Positions 9,054 through 19,464 are shown, counted from the stretch's first letter. The stretch is 64,000 nucleotides of DNA from Candidatus Paraprochloron terpiosi LD05 (GCA_018141785.1 CP073341.1:620001-684000), one strand, 5' to 3'. The notes: generated by a model from the sequence alone, not told the origin. Numbers and translations: made by a program.

Positions 9054-9098
9054 AGGCAAGATGGTATGGAAACAATTCCCCTAGAGTGCTGCCCATGA
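8922..9098 (+). CDS. Asn/Gln/Ser/His-rich microprotein, copy 2 (58 aa)
   Basis: Paralogue of the ORF at 8668: MSDKSPNQSQNQGQIQKYSQ, then the identical HSSHSLKSKRNLPKVDPALT and a different tail ending IPLECCP. Its TGA overlaps the ATG of the LD-carboxypeptidase gene as ATGA (9095-9098), so the two are likely translationally coupled. Low-complexity N-terminus, no membrane segment or signal peptide. Function unknown; the coupling suggests a role as a leader or partner of the peptidase. Confidence 0.6.
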   Translation: MSDKSPNQSQNQGQIQKYSQNHSSHSLKSKRNLPKVDPALTVHYRQDGMETIPLECCP

Positions 9099-9997
9099 CA
9101 AATAACCAACCACCAACACCAATAAAACCAGGAGATTTGCTACGGGTAATAGCCCCTAGCGGTGCTTTGAAAGAAAAGGAAGTCTTCGAGCAAGGAGTAG
9201 CAATTTGGCGGGAACGGGGTTATAGAATAGAATTAGATGCTAACGTGGAGTTACGGTATGGCTACTTAGGAGGAACAGACCAACAACGGCGCCAAGCCCT
9301 CAGTTCGGCTTGGAATGACCCGGAATGTAAAGCCATTCTCTGCGCTAGAGGAGGTTACGGTAGCACCAGACTGCTAGAAAGTTGGCAGTGGAAAGGAGAC
9401 AAACCCAAATGGCTCATAGGCTTTTCCGACATCACTGCTTTACTCTGGAGTTTAGCAAAAGTGGGTATCCCCAGCCTTCACGCACCTGTTTTAACTACTC
9501 TCGCTCAAGAACCAGATTGGTCAATTCAAAGGTTGTTTGACTCGGTGGAAGGCTCCCCCCTAGCCCCCCTTGAGGGTAAAGGTTGGGGCGGGGGAAAAGC
9601 TACAGGAATGCTCCTTGCGGGCAATCTGACAGTAGCTACCCATGTCCTAGGAACCCTCCACCAACCAAGTTTAGAAGGAGTTATCCTCGCCCTAGAAGAC
9701 GTGGCAGAAGCACCCTATCGCCTAGATCGCCTGCTGACTCAATGGCGGATGATGGGAGCATTACGGGGAGTAAAAGGTATTGCCTTAGGAAGGTTTAGCC
9801 GCTGTGAACCTTCCCCCGGTAGCTGGAGTGCTGAGGAAGTATTGGGCGATCGCCTTTCTGACCTCAATATCCCCATTATCTCCAATTTACCCTTTGGACA
9901 TGAGGGCGTCAATGCAGCTCTCCCTGTAGGAGTACCTGTAACTTTAGACGGAGATATTGGTAAGGTTTGGTTTCACGCAGAGGCCCTGAGGCCCTGA
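9095..9997 (+). CDS. ldcA: Muramoyltetrapeptide (LD-) carboxypeptidase, peptidase S66 family
   Basis: A 300-residue protein opening with KPGDLLRVIAPSGALKE. The nucleophile motif CARGGYGSTRLL is near residue 90 and WLIGFSDITALLW follows, both typical of S66 peptidases. FGHEGVNAALPVGVPVTL at the end contains the catalytic histidine region. The family removes the terminal D-Ala from cytoplasmic muropeptides in peptidoglycan recycling. ATG 9095 is chosen over the GTG at 9086 because of the ATGA overlap with the microprotein gene. A Gly/Pro-rich loop (SPLAPLEGKGWGGG) near residue 160 looks like a local insertion. Confidence 0.9.
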   Translation: MTNNQPPTPIKPGDLLRVIAPSGALKEKEVFEQGVAIWRERGYRIELDANVELRYGYLGGTDQQRRQALSSAWNDPECKAILCARGGYGSTRLLESWQWKGDKPKWLIGFSDITALLWSLAKVGIPSLHAPVLTTLAQEPDWSIQRLFDSVEGSPLAPLEGKGWGGGKATGMLLAGNLTVATHVLGTLHQPSLEGVILALEDVAEAPYRLDRLLTQWRMMGALRGVKGIALGRFSRCEPSPGSWSAEEVLGDRLSDLNIPIISNLPFGHEGVNAALPVGVPVTLDGDIGKVWFHAEALRP

Positions 9998-10046
9998 GAG
10001 GGGCGGAAATATTTTTCTGTCTTATCTTAAGATGGTATAATAGAAC

Positions 10047-10499
10047 ATGCGTCCCAAAGGGCAAAGACTCATGAAAAAAAAGCAAAAGATGGGCTCCAAT
10101 AATATACCGATACTATTCTTCGATGGAACTTGCCGAGGCAATCCAGGGCCAGCAGCAGGAGCAGCTGTAATTATAATGCCAGACGGAGATCGCCATACGG
10201 CAGCTGAATTTATCCCTTTTACCACTAACAACGTAGCGGAGTATACCGGATTAATTGTGGGCTTAAAGCAAGCCGCTGCTTTAGGTATTCGGGAATTGGA
10301 AATTAGGGGAGATAGCAATCTCGTCGTCAAACAGGTGCAGGGTTCCTGGAAAGTAAAGGCAGAGCATTTGCAACCCCTTTACCAGGAAGCCAAAAAATTA
10401 ATGCATAGTTTTGACTACACTGGGATAGAATGGGTGAAGCGAGATGAAAATCAACTAGCGGATGCTGCTGCTAATCAGTGTATTGATGAAGAAGGTTAA
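10047..10499 (+). CDS. rnhA: Ribonuclease HI
   Basis: A 150-residue RNase H fold. The strand ILFFDGTCRGNPGPAAG carries the first Asp, NNVAEYTGL the Glu, EIRGDSNLVV the second Asp, and ENQLADAAANQ the last Asp of the DEDD metal site. It cleaves RNA in RNA-DNA hybrids in the cytoplasm. An internal ATG at 10071 is a possible alternative start. The end overlaps the upstream part of the next frame but the next real ATG is at 10504, four bases after the stop. Confidence 0.9.
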   Translation: MRPKGQRLMKKKQKMGSNNIPILFFDGTCRGNPGPAAGAAVIIMPDGDRHTAAEFIPFTTNNVAEYTGLIVGLKQAAALGIRELEIRGDSNLVVKQVQGSWKVKAEHLQPLYQEAKKLMHSFDYTGIEWVKRDENQLADAAANQCIDEEG

Positions 10500-10503
10500 G
10501 CTA

Positions 10504-11412
10504 ATGACAAGAGACAAAAGAATTGAGGGAGTGAAACATAAAGATATTACGATTGGTGGGATTCCTATTCCTGTTTACATGATGCCCGATGGTGAATATC
10601 GTTGGTCAATGCGACAAGCGAGTAAAGCAGTTGGGTTTAATGAAGCGTGGTTAAGTGGTACGTTGCGTGCTGGGGGAAATGCTCTTGCTAAGCTAAAAGG
10701 CTATGGGTTCAAAAATGATATTGTTGAGTTTCAGGGGCAAGGCTTCATTGAAGGTAATCTGATCTCAACTGAAGATTTGATGGCAATGATAATGTATGCT
10801 GCCCTAATCGGTATGCGTAGGCAAGCAATCGCTTTGCTGGCTGCTGCCCTTTCCGAGACTTTGCAGAGACGTGCTGATCATGCCTTTGGAGTCATCAGAG
10901 ACGAGAACGAATACATTCAGAAATTTGAGTTCCGCTATGCCTCAATAATTTTGAATAAGGATTTACGCGCAGCAATTAAAGAATGGATTGACACAAATCA
11001 AGATTCCCTCAAAGACTATGAGAGAGAATATTCAATCAAAGGTGGGGTGAGAGGAATCTATGCTTCCGCTTTAGGTCAGATTTATCAACAAGTCTTTGGA
11101 CGAAGAAAGAAGGAAATTAATGAATACCTAGACGTGAAATCCTATGAAACCCCTAAAAATAATGTGGATGTGATTCAACTTCAAAGCATTGCAAATATTG
11201 AAAATCTTGCTACAAAGTATATTTTACGCAAGGGCTGGAATCCAATTGAATCAATTAAGGCAGCCGCTGAAGCCCTGATGATTGAGGTAGAGGAACCTCG
11301 ACTAGGTCCTCGAATTACTCCACAAGATGTGCATCAAATATTAAAAACAAAAAACCGAGAGTTGGTATCTGCTCATAATTTAGAGCCAAAGCAGGAGTGT
11401 TTGCATCAGTAA
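10504..11412 (+). CDS. Hypothetical protein, phage antirepressor-like N-terminus
   Basis: A 302-residue protein beginning MTRDKRIEGVKHKDITIGG. The segment IPVYMMPDGEYRWSMRQASK resembles the BRO/antirepressor-type domain entry (a short strand pair followed by a helix), and the middle is helical with LMAMIMYAALIGMRRQAIAL. It is four bases downstream of rnhA. No precise family is recognised. Antirepressor-like proteins of this sort occur outside prophages in cyanobacteria; a DNA-binding role is inference. Confidence 0.6.
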   Translation: MTRDKRIEGVKHKDITIGGIPIPVYMMPDGEYRWSMRQASKAVGFNEAWLSGTLRAGGNALAKLKGYGFKNDIVEFQGQGFIEGNLISTEDLMAMIMYAALIGMRRQAIALLAAALSETLQRRADHAFGVIRDENEYIQKFEFRYASIILNKDLRAAIKEWIDTNQDSLKDYEREYSIKGGVRGIYASALGQIYQQVFGRRKKEINEYLDVKSYETPKNNVDVIQLQSIANIENLATKYILRKGWNPIESIKAAAEALMIEVEEPRLGPRITPQDVHQILKTKNRELVSAHNLEPKQECLHQ

Positions 11413-11457
11413 TTCACCCCACCAACATCTCAATAAACCTCAGAATTTGTACCAATT

Positions 11458-12109
11458 ATGAAAAAACAATTCATTATAACTATGGCGATGGCTGCCTCTG
11501 GACTCCATGGGGGCCCTGTTCATGCTGTTAGTAATATCATCCAGCCAGATATTGTTGAGACAACTCTAACTCCTGCAACAGTAATCGCTGAACTTACACA
11601 TGACTTTTTAGTAAATCAATTAGACAGTAATATATGTACCCATCAAGACAACATGGACACCATAATTGGGGGTAGGAAGATGTTTATGGTTTACTGATGA
11701 AAGTTCTACTTGAACCTTAACTTTTACCTTTAATAATGCCGTCAACATCAGAGAATTCCTGCTTTGGAATTCAGAGGAGGAAATAGCCATAAATCGATTT
11801 CAGTTATTCGCCGATGACGATAATAATTTCAATGATGACGTTGGAGATTTGATAGGAGAATTTAACGCAAATCGAACATCTGTAGTATCTGGAAATAGGG
11901 GTCCCGTTCAGAGATTTACTTTTGCTACCCCCATTTCAACTCGATATGTTCACCTAAATATTCTCAGTACTCATAGTTCGGAAACTGGTATCAGCGCTCG
12001 GGAAATAGCCTTTGAACTAGTACCTTTTGAAATTAGTCCCATACCAGGAATTGTTTTCCTCCTAGGAGCGGGAGGCATCAACTACTTCCGGTTGAAGAGA
12101 AAAAAATGA
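11458..12109 (+). pseudogene. Broken secreted protein with C-terminal sorting signal, copy 1
   Basis: A signal peptide (MKKQFIITMAMAASGLHGGP) starts at 11458. The first frame stops at 11697. In a second frame TFTFNNAVNIREFLLWNS is preceded by an in-frame TGA near 11713, and the reading frame then runs to 12109 with RYVHLNILSTHSSETG and the end SPIPGIVFLLGAGG plus a basic RLKRKK tail. The last part is a PEP-CTERM-like tripartite sorting signal. Together the frames describe a protein of about 215 residues inactivated by a frameshift and a nonsense codon. Two relatives lie at 14326 and 18788. Confidence 0.65.
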
Positions 12110-12149
12110 TAAGCTAACAAATGCACTAAAATCTTGATTAGGAGTAAAT

Positions 12150-13196
12150 ATGGCAGTATCACAGGATGTTCCCTATCTTTTAAGAGCCGCCAGAGGTGAA
12201 ATATTAGACCGTCCCCCCGTGTGGATGATGCGTCAAGCAGGACGGTATATGAAGGTTTATCGGGATCTACGAGATAAATATCCCAGCTTCCGGGAACGTT
12301 CGGAAAATGCCGACATTGCCATCGAAATCTCCTTGCAACCTTGGCGAGCCTTCCAACCAGACGGAGTGATAATGTTCTCCGATATTCTCACTCCTCTCCC
12401 TGGAATAGGCATTCCCTTTGATATTATCGAAAGTAAGGGGCCAATTATCAACCCCCCTATTCGTTCTCAAGAGCAAATAGACAAACTTCATCCTTTAGAA
12501 CCAGAAGAATCCCTACCGTTTATCAAAACTATCCTCAAAAGTCTCCGTGCTGAGGTGGGGAATAAGTCTACTGTCCTGGGTTTTGTGGGGGCACCTTGGA
12601 CTTTGGCTGCTTATGCTATTGAAGGAAAAAGCTCTAAAAACTATGCCGTTATCAAAAGCATGGCTTTCTCTGAGGCCACTATACTGCATCAATTTTTAAG
12701 TAAGCTAGCTACGGCGATCGCCACCTATATACGCTATCAAATCGACTGTGGTGCTCAAGTAGTGCAGATGTTCGACTCTTGGGCTGGGGAATTATCCCCT
12801 CAAGACTACGAAGTCTTCGCTTTACCCTATCACCAACAAGTGGCTAAGTCCGTCAAAGCCACTCACCCAGATACCCCCTTAATTCTCTATATTAGTGGTA
12901 GTGCAGGGGTATTGGAACGCATGGGGCAGTCAGGCTTTGATATTATCAGTTTAGATTGGACTGTAGATATGGCAGAAGGGCGACAAAGGTTAGGAAGGGA
13001 GATGAAAGTACAGGGGAATATAGACCCCGGAGTACTATTTGGTTCCCAGGAATTTATCCGTCATCGCATTCTAGACACCATTCGCAAAGCAGGTAAAGGT
13101 GGTCATATCATGAACCTAGGTCACGGTGTTTTAGTAGGAACCCCAGAAGACAACGTCCGCTTCTTCTTTGAAACCGCCAAGCAAGCAGTGCTATGA
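12150..13196 (+). CDS. hemE: Uroporphyrinogen decarboxylase
   Basis: A 348-residue Hem[15 protein letters not shown] near the N-terminus, [15 protein letters not shown] with the catalytic Asp, [16 protein letters not shown], and the C-terminal [18 protein letters not shown]. It converts uroporphyrinogen III to coproporphyrinogen III in haem and chlorophyll synthesis. GGAG lies ahead of ATG 12150. The stop overlaps the next gene's ATG (ATGA, 13193-13196). Confidence 0.97.
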   Translation: MAVSQDVPYLLRAARGEILDRPPVWMMRQAGRYMKVYRDLRDKYPSFRERSENADIAIEISLQPWRAFQPDGVIMFSDILTPLPGIGIPFDIIESKGPIINPPIRSQEQIDKLHPLEPEESLPFIKTILKSLRAEVGNKSTVLGFVGAPWTLAAYAIEGKSSKNYAVIKSMAFSEATILHQFLSKLATAIATYIRYQIDCGAQVVQMFDSWAGELSPQDYEVFALPYHQQVAKSVKATHPDTPLILYISGSAGVLERMGQSGFDIISLDWTVDMAEGRQRLGREMKVQGNIDPGVLFGSQEFIRHRILDTIRKAGKGGHIMNLGHGVLVGTPEDNVRFFFETAKQAVL

Positions 13197-14140
13197 AAAT
13201 CTTCTTAACAGGTGCAAGTGGCTGTATCGGTCATTATATCGCCGATATTTTGATGCGGGAAACAGAACACGAGTTGTTTCTGTTTCTCAGGAACCCGGAC
13301 AAGCTAAAATTAGACTTAAAATATCGTCCCGGGGTTACCCTCTTACAGGGAGATATGCAAAACATTGGACAATACCAAAGCCTCCTGGAAACTATCAATG
13401 TTGCTATTCTCACCGCTGCTGCTTGGGGAGGAGAAGAGGAAACCTATACAATTAATGTAACCAAAACAATAGAGACGATAAATTTACTCTCTCCCACAAT
13501 TTGCCAGCAAGTAATTTACTTCTCCACTGCCAGCATTCTAACACAAGACAATCAATTACTCCCAGAAGCCAAAGATTTAGGAACAGATTATATTCGGACT
13601 AAGTACCAGTGTTGCGAGAAATTGGAGGAACTAACCCAGAAGTGTAAAATTACCACCGTTTTCCCCACTCTGGTATTTGGGGGGGATGAAAATAAACCCT
13701 ATTCTCATCTTTCTGGAGGTTTACCTGATACAATAAAATGGATGAACCTAGTGCGTTGGTTTCAAGCAGAAGGGAGCTTCCATTTTATTCACGCTCGGGA
13801 TATTGCTACAGTAGTGAGACATTTGATAGACAACCCTCCTTTAGGAAATAAATTAGTCCTGGGAAATGAACCTTTAACTGCTAATCAAGCCATAGAACAA
13901 ATCTGTTCTTATCTAGGAAAGCAAATTTATTTTCGCCTCCCCTTATCCCAGTGGTTAGCCAATATCTTTATTCAGCTATTCCGTATTCAAGTAGCTCCTT
14001 GGGATAGGTTTTGTATGAATAATCCTCATTTTACCTATCAGAATTACGTAAATCCGGCAACTTTTGGTGATAAACCCTATTGTGCTACAATAACAGATTT
14101 ACTCCAAATTACTGGTATTTCTACCAGAAGACGACATTGA
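13193..14140 (+). CDS. NAD-dependent epimerase/dehydratase (extended SDR)
   Basis: A 315-residue protein with the Rossmann entry [17 protein letters not shown], the LLQGDMQN strand and a [15 protein letters not shown] segment in the place of the YxxxK active site (Y followed by K three residues on is shifted, RTKY). IYFSTAS gives the catalytic Ser/Thr region. It overlaps hemE by 4 bases and is probably co-transcribed; the pairing of this dehydratase with hemE suggests an accessory role in pigment synthesis, which is inference. Its last 35 bases are included in the segmental duplication at 16031. Confidence 0.8.
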   Translation: MKIFLTGASGCIGHYIADILMRETEHELFLFLRNPDKLKLDLKYRPGVTLLQGDMQNIGQYQSLLETINVAILTAAAWGGEEETYTINVTKTIETINLLSPTICQQVIYFSTASILTQDNQLLPEAKDLGTDYIRTKYQCCEKLEELTQKCKITTVFPTLVFGGDENKPYSHLSGGLPDTIKWMNLVRWFQAEGSFHFIHARDIATVVRHLIDNPPLGNKLVLGNEPLTANQAIEQICSYLGKQIYFRLPLSQWLANIFIQLFRIQVAPWDRFCMNNPHFTYQNYVNPATFGDKPYCATITDLLQITGISTRRRH

Positions 14141-14325
14141 AAATAAAAAATCCATATCTAACACAAAATTCTCACCACGAACCCTTGACAAAAGCAGAAC
14201 TATTCAACTATAATAGAAATACAGACTCATCCTCCACTACCAAGTCCAACCACTTAAATCTTATCCCGTCGCCTTCGGTAGTAACCCACAAGTTGGCCAA
14301 ATTAGCAATCTGGAAATTTGTATCT

Positions 14326-15025
14326 ATGAAAAAACAACTCATTATAACTATGGCCATGGCTGCCTCTCTCCTCCATGGAGGCCCTGTTCATGCTGTTACT
14401 AATAATATCATCCAGCCAAATATTGTTGAGACAACCTTGGATCCTTTAATCTCTGTTGAGAATTTCCTAACAGAGGAAACAAATAATATAAATGGCATCA
14501 TAAATCAATTGGACAACCCCTCATGTCACCTTAGTAATAATACTCATTTGGTGGCGAATATAGGTTGTTATTTTCAAAGTGATGGAAGTTCTTCTCTCCC
14601 CGACGAAACCATAACTTTTACCTTTAATAATGTCGTCACCATCGAAAGCTTCCTGCTTTGGAGTTCAAACTCGATTGCCGCCATAAATGAATTTGAGTTA
14701 TTCGCATAAAACAATAGTATGCTTGGTAATAAATATAATCTCAAACTATATTTTATGTTAGTAAACATTTAGTATGGATACAACTTTTAGAGCAAATCAA
14801 GACACATCACCTGAAGCTCCCGCTCAGAGATTTTCTTTCTCCGCCGTTTCAACTCAATATGTTCACCTAAATATTCTCAATAATCATAGTAATAATGTTA
14901 ATAATATTATCAGGATTGGGGAAATAGTCTTTGAAGAAGTACCTTTTGAAATTAGTCCCATACCAGGAATTACTTTCCTCCTGGTAATCGCCACAATCGC
15001 ACGGTTGCGTCATTACTCCCACTAG
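14326..15025 (+). pseudogene. Broken secreted protein gene, copy 2
   Basis: The signal peptide MKKQLIITMAMAASLLHGGP begins at 14326 and reading ends after INEFELFA at 14709. A second frame from about 14774 gives QRFSFSAVSTQYVHLNILNN and [16 protein letters not shown]. The basic tail of copy 1 is missing: after FLL the sequence becomes the antisense of a WD40 repeat. Frameshift plus fused end argue for a non-functional gene. Confidence 0.65.
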
Positions 15026-15090
15026 CTAAAATCTTACCATTGGGGCGGCTGAAGGCTAAACTATAGACAGTACCGGAATGTCCTGCCTAA
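14978..15090 (-). pseudogene. WD40 repeat fragment
   Basis: The minus strand reads [11 protein letters not shown], then [16 protein letters not shown], one complete WD40 blade with the GH and (V)RLW signatures. There is no start, stop or second blade. The same fragment occurs at 19418-19516 in the duplicated segment, so it predates the duplication. Confidence 0.75.
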
Positions 15091-15165
15091 ACCGCCCAAC
15101 TTAGGCACTTCCTCCACACAAATCTCTGCTAAAGACAACAACTTCTGAAAAACGTCAAACATTTA

Positions 15166-15975
15166 ATGACAAAAAAGAAAGCCGATATCAGCACGAAAAG
15201 ATTAATTAGTTTATCCCCAAATGAGTGGAGCCAATGGCTAATGGGAAGAGCCGAACTTGAAGTGAAAGAGATTATTTCTTCCGAATTTCAGTGGGTGAGT
15301 CGAGAAGGAGACGTTTTAGTCAAAGCATATAATTCCGATTTAGGGGAGTTTTTAATTCTCAATGAGTTACAATTGAGGTATAATAAGAAAATACCCAGAA
15401 GAATGAGAGCATATGCAGGGTTAGCAGAGGAAAAATATGAACTTCCCGTTTATCCAGTGTTGATTAATATACTGGAAGCGTCTTCAGAAACCATTGCTCA
15501 TTCTTTCCAGAGTAATTTTGCTGGTTTGAAAGCGCTCCAAGAGTATCGAGTAATAAACCTGTGGGAAGTAGACGTAGATATAGTCTTCCAGCGCAACTTA
15601 TCCACATTGCTGCCATTAGTACCCATTATGAAAGGAGGAGGGAAAGAAAAAGTCATCAGACGTGCTTTAGGAGAATTACGACTTCAACAACAACCCCAAG
15701 AGTTAGAATCAATATTAGGGTTCTTCGCAACCTACTTTTTAGACACTAGTTTAGTTCAAGAAATTTTGAGGTGCGATATGGCAATTTTAGAACAATCCCC
15801 TTTGTATCGGCAGATAGTCGAAAATAGCGAAAAGCGAGGTATGGAGCGTGGTATTCAGCAAGTCGCTACTAATATGCTCCGCATAGGTATATCAAGGGAG
15901 CAAGTCTCTGAGGCCACAGGACTCTCTGTTGAGCAAGTGGCTCGATTACTTGAGAAATCAGATTTATCTGAGTAA
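15166..15975 (+). CDS. Rpn/COG5464-type recombination-promoting nuclease-like protein
   Basis: A 269-residue protein with the PD-(D/E)XK-type N-terminal half of cyanobacterial Rpn-like proteins (SEFQWVSREGDVLVKAY, FLILNELQLRY, then YPVLINIL) and a C-terminal helical part ending RGMERGIQQVATNMLRIGIS followed by a short helix-turn-helix-like EQVSEATGLSVEQVARLL. The acidic D of EGDVLVK and the E-x-Q of NELQL are in the expected places. These proteins nick DNA and are common beside repeats. Intact frame; the function here is from the family. Confidence 0.75.
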   Translation: MTKKKADISTKRLISLSPNEWSQWLMGRAELEVKEIISSEFQWVSREGDVLVKAYNSDLGEFLILNELQLRYNKKIPRRMRAYAGLAEEKYELPVYPVLINILEASSETIAHSFQSNFAGLKALQEYRVINLWEVDVDIVFQRNLSTLLPLVPIMKGGGKEKVIRRALGELRLQQQPQELESILGFFATYFLDTSLVQEILRCDMAILEQSPLYRQIVENSEKRGMERGIQQVATNMLRIGISREQVSEATGLSVEQVARLLEKSDLSE

Positions 15976-15982
15976 AGGCAAA

Positions 15983-16019
15983 ATCCCCCCCCGATATTTT
16001 GGTGGGCTGGGGGGGGGAT
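15983..16019. repeat. GC hairpin after the Rpn-like gene
   Basis: A run of C followed by GATATTTTGGTGGGCT and a run of G can fold into a stem. It lies 8 bases after the stop of the preceding gene and may act as a terminator, though no T run follows. Confidence 0.45.
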
Positions 16020-16288
16020 CCAATTATCCAAATTACTGGTATTTCTACCAGAAGACGACATTGAAAATAAAAAATCCATATCTAACACAAAATTCTCACC
16101 ACGAACCCTTGACAAAAGCAGAACTATTCAACTATAATAGAAATACAGACTCATCCTCCACTACCAAGTCCAACCACTTAAATCTTATCCCGTCGCCTTC
16201 GGTATTAGAGTCGAGGGAGATGTTGCCACCTCGCCCCTCTCCTACGAACTGTACGTGAGACTTTCACCTCATACAGCTCAGGTGCTGT

Positions 16289-18061
16289 CTATGCCTTTAC
16301 GGCGCGCTTCGCGAGTCCGTCTTTAATGCGTTTCCGGTGTACCGTTTGCGCCTGATGACATTCTCGGTGGAGAGCAACCAGATTTTTACATCTCCAGTTG
16401 TTATGGTTACCATCTATGTGGTGCAACTCCACGGCTCCATCTATCTCCATGAACTTACGATTGCAATGCGGACATACATTCTTCTGTCGCCTGAGGGCTT
16501 CAGCGGTTGGTCCATCATATAATTTGGAATTTCGACCGACCCAATAGGAGATATTCCCATCGTAGGGTGAGGCACCACCTTCAACCATCGCGTGGCTATT
16601 GACTTTCCAGGGAACTGCTGGGAGAGCTTTCTTAATCTGCTCTGATGTGAGCGCGCGAGGCGCGCTCCTAAGGGTTTACCCTTAGTTGCCAGACGTCTTG
16701 CTTTCTCAGCTTCCTTTTGAGCCATCCTGCGTTTTTCTGCTCGAAGGTTTGCGCCATAACCATATCCGCAGTGACCATAGGGCGTGTTTACTCATATCGC
16801 AGTGCTTGTGATATTGCCTCCAACCTCGGACTTGCGACTCTATCCTTTTCAGGCGAGCCTTCGTGGTTGTGCCATTTCTCCAAGTGGCCTTTACCTTAGC
16901 CTTTATGTCCGCATAATTCTCGGAACTCGGTGTGGATTTGAAGACTCCACGGGAATTGACACGAAAGCGCCACCCCAGGAAATCGAACCCGTCCGTAGCT
17001 TTACTCACCTTAGTCTTAGTTTCATTGATTTTTAGCCCGGAAGACTCCAGGAATTTGTCTATATCTTTCCGTAACCGCTGGATGTCAGATTCGGGTTTAC
17101 AGATAAAGACCGCGTCGTCTGCGTAACGAATGCCCCTTATACCTTCTGACCATCTGTAGTACTTTTGACCGGACTTTTTCCCGCTTTTGTGGGTGTATTC
17201 TGTCCTGACCTTCTGGTCATTTCCTAGATTCTCGAATCCATCTAGGGCGATATTGGCCAGTAGTGGCGAGATAACCCCGCCTTGGGGCGTACCCTTAATA
17301 CTGGAGGGGTATTCACCACGAACGCCAGCTTTTATTGCTATCTTGAGTCCCCTTAAGGCTTCGGTTGGTAAGACTACTTTCTTGAGCATGACCTGGTGGT
17401 CTATCTCATCGAAACATTTGCTGATGTCTGTTTCCAGTATTAGCTTATTCTTACCATTTGCCTGGCTGTTTAGATTCTGGGAGATTAGCCTTTGTGCGTC
17501 CGCAGTACAGCGTCCGGGTCTGAAGCCGTAGCTTCTTTCTCCGGCAGTCGCCTCGTAGGCAGGCTCTGCTGCTAACTTAAGCAATGCTTGCCATGCCCGG
17601 TCGGCTATCGTTGGAATGCCTAATCCCCTTGTTTTGCCGTTTGGCTTGGGGATATTTACCCTTCTCAGTTGCTGGTGTTTCCAGTGGTGCCAGTGCTTGT
17701 TGAGCCTTTGACACAACACTAGACGCTCTCTGGTAGAAAGCGCTGTTTTGCCATCAACTCCGGGGGACTTACGCCCTGTGTTTAACTGTGTTACTTGTTT
17801 GACGGCCAGTGCTTGGGCAGCACGACTCTGTAATAGGAGCCGTTGTAAACGTTTGACCTTGGCTTTTTGACCGTTCTTTTGCGCTTTAAAGATTGCCCGC
17901 TGTAATCGAAATACCTGCCGTTGGAATTTCTTCCATGGCAAGTCCTTCCAGACATCGTCAGCCCTCCGGCCAATCTTCCCCGCCAGCAGGAATACTGCTA
18001 GGTGGAGCCTCAAGGCTTTTAGACTGCGGTATTCGATTGGAGTCTGGTTAGTGATATTCAC
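16289..18061 (-). pseudogene. Group II intron reverse transcriptase/maturase, two frameshifts
   Basis: The N-terminal 440 residues (18061-16706) cover the RT domain, with RGIRYADDAVFIC as the YADD active site, and the start of the maturase/thumb. A one-base insertion near 16735 (CGCAAACCTTCG against CGCAAACTAAG in copy B) shifts the frame, and a one-base deletion near 16665 restores it. The original frame then runs 16588-16289 through a complete HNH motif (CPHCNRKF, ELHHIDGNHNNW). The stop at 16706 lies between the two lesions, so full-length maturase is not made. Mobility would need a maturase from copy B, C or D. Confidence 0.9.
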
Positions 18062-18186
18062 AGTTTGACCTCATTAGTCGCTCTGATAATTACATTGGGT
18101 CTCTTCTCTGTAGAAACCATCGGGCAGTTACGCCCTCTCTTACCCTCGCTCTTCCGTTAGGCCGTTAATCAAGCGACCCCACCACT

Positions 18187-18216
18187 CCTGCTCCTGCGCA
18201 GCCGCGCCTGAGCAGG
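18187..18216. repeat. 30-nt palindromic module P1 in intron A
   Basis: CCTGCTCCTGCGCAGCCGCG followed by CCTGAGCAGG. The arms pair around a short centre. The identical unit is at 47741-47770, and its exact reverse complement is at 63205-63234. Confidence 0.9.
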
Positions 18217-18787
18217 CATTGTTGGGATTGGACTCCCCTGTTTCCGTGGAAGTTAAGCGAGTTTTTACTCGTTCCGAACGAACTATTGTTACGAACCCTT
18301 GGGACTCATCCATTGACCTATCACCAACTCAGGAATGTAAGTAGTGTTACTTGCCCTTACGAGTCTCTTTCGGTGTCTTTTCTGCTCTCTAGCGGCTTGG
18401 CAGTGTTCTTGATTAGGTCTTTTCTTAGATGATTCACGTTAAGTTATCCCGGTGTTCTTCCTGTTAGCGGCTTTACCATCGAACCGCTCGATAGCTCCGG
18501 TTCCGCCCTGCTGCCAGCTTCAGCCTGATGATTAATCTCACTGTGGCCAGGTAAGGTTTCACGTGATTCCTTCACGGGAGAGACTTTCACTCTCATAGTT
18601 CATTCAGTTATCAAGGTTCAGCTGGTCAGGAGTTGTTTCAGCCTGTTTCCGGGCTTAGATTTCAGCTCCAGTTTGTCTAGAACCCTGCCCTAGCTTCGTT
18701 CGGATTACTCCGCGACTTTACTTGCTAGGAACGAGCCGCACAGTAACCCACAAGTTGGCCAAATTAGCAATCTGGAAATTTGTACCT

Positions 18788-19464
18788 ATGAAAAAACAAC
18801 TGATTATAACTATGGCCATGGCTGCCTCTCTCCTCCATGGAGGCCCTGTTCATGCTGTTACTAATAATATCATCCAGCCAGATATTGTTGAGACAACCTT
18901 CGATCCTTTAATCTCTGTTGAGAATTTCCTAACAGAGGAAACAAATAATATAAATAACATTATAAATCAATTGGACAGCCCCAGATGTCTCTTTCCAGGC
19001 TTGGATGATAATTTTAATCAGGCGATAAGTTGTTATTTTATAAGTGATGAAAGTTCTTCTCTCAGCGACGAAATCATAACTTTTACCTTTAATAATGTCG
19101 TCACCATCAAAAGCTTCCTGCTTTGGAATGGAGCTATAAATCAAGGCATAAATCAATTTGAGTTATTCTTAGATAATAACTCAAATTTTAGTGATAATAT
19201 CATAACTAAACTTAGTAGTAAGACAACTTTTATGGACAACAAATTACATCATTGAATATTCCCCTTCAGAGATTTTCTTTCTCCGCCGTTTCAACTCAAT
19301 ATGTTCACCTAAGGATTCTCAGTAATCATGATGATGCTCATAATCATATCAGTATTACGGAAATAGCCTTTGAAGAAGTACCTTTTGAAATTAGTCCCAT
19401 ACCAGGAATTACTTTCCTCCTGGTAATCGCCACAATCGCACGGTTGCGTCATTACTCCCACTAG
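18788..19464 (+). pseudogene. Broken secreted protein gene, copy 3
   Basis: The signal peptide MKKQLIITMAMAASLLHGGP starts at 18788, and the frame reads through ITFTFNNVVTIKSFLLWNG and ELFLDNNSNFSDNIITKL to a stop at 19255. The following frame gives QRFSFSAVSTQYVHLRILSN and [15 protein letters not shown]. This copy is the least damaged of the three, with a single frameshift near 19250, but like copy 2 its basic tail is replaced by antisense WD40 sequence. Confidence 0.65.

Larger units (their letters stand above)
14106..15132 (+). repeat. Segmental duplication, left copy (empty intron site)
   Basis: About 1.0 kb, from the end of the dehydratase gene through the broken secreted-protein gene and a WD40 fragment, is repeated at 16031-16203 plus 18742-19564. 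At 14280/14281 this copy reads TTCGGT directly joined to AGTAACCC, which is where intron A sits in the other copy. It therefore keeps the uninterrupted target. Confidence 0.92.
16204..18741 (-). mobile_element. Group II intron A (2538 bp)
   Basis: The ends are set exactly by the empty site in the left duplication copy: TTCGGT joins AGTAACCC there. On the minus strand the intron starts GTGCGGCTCG (18741) and ends CTCTAAT (16204). Domain V (34 nt) is at 16246-16279 with the AGC triad and a GAAA loop. No target duplication, as expected of retrohoming. The upstream secreted-protein gene reads on the other strand, so this insertion is antisense to it and cannot be removed from its mRNA. It holds a damaged RT gene and a 30-nt palindrome at 18187-18216. 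Confidence 0.95.

Noticed and set aside
10022..10330. 102-aa ORF opposite rnhA
   Set aside because: Complementary shadow of a well-supported RNase H gene.
16204..18741. Intron A spliced from the secreted-protein mRNA
   Set aside because: It is on the strand opposite to that gene, so the ribozyme would be antisense in the transcript.
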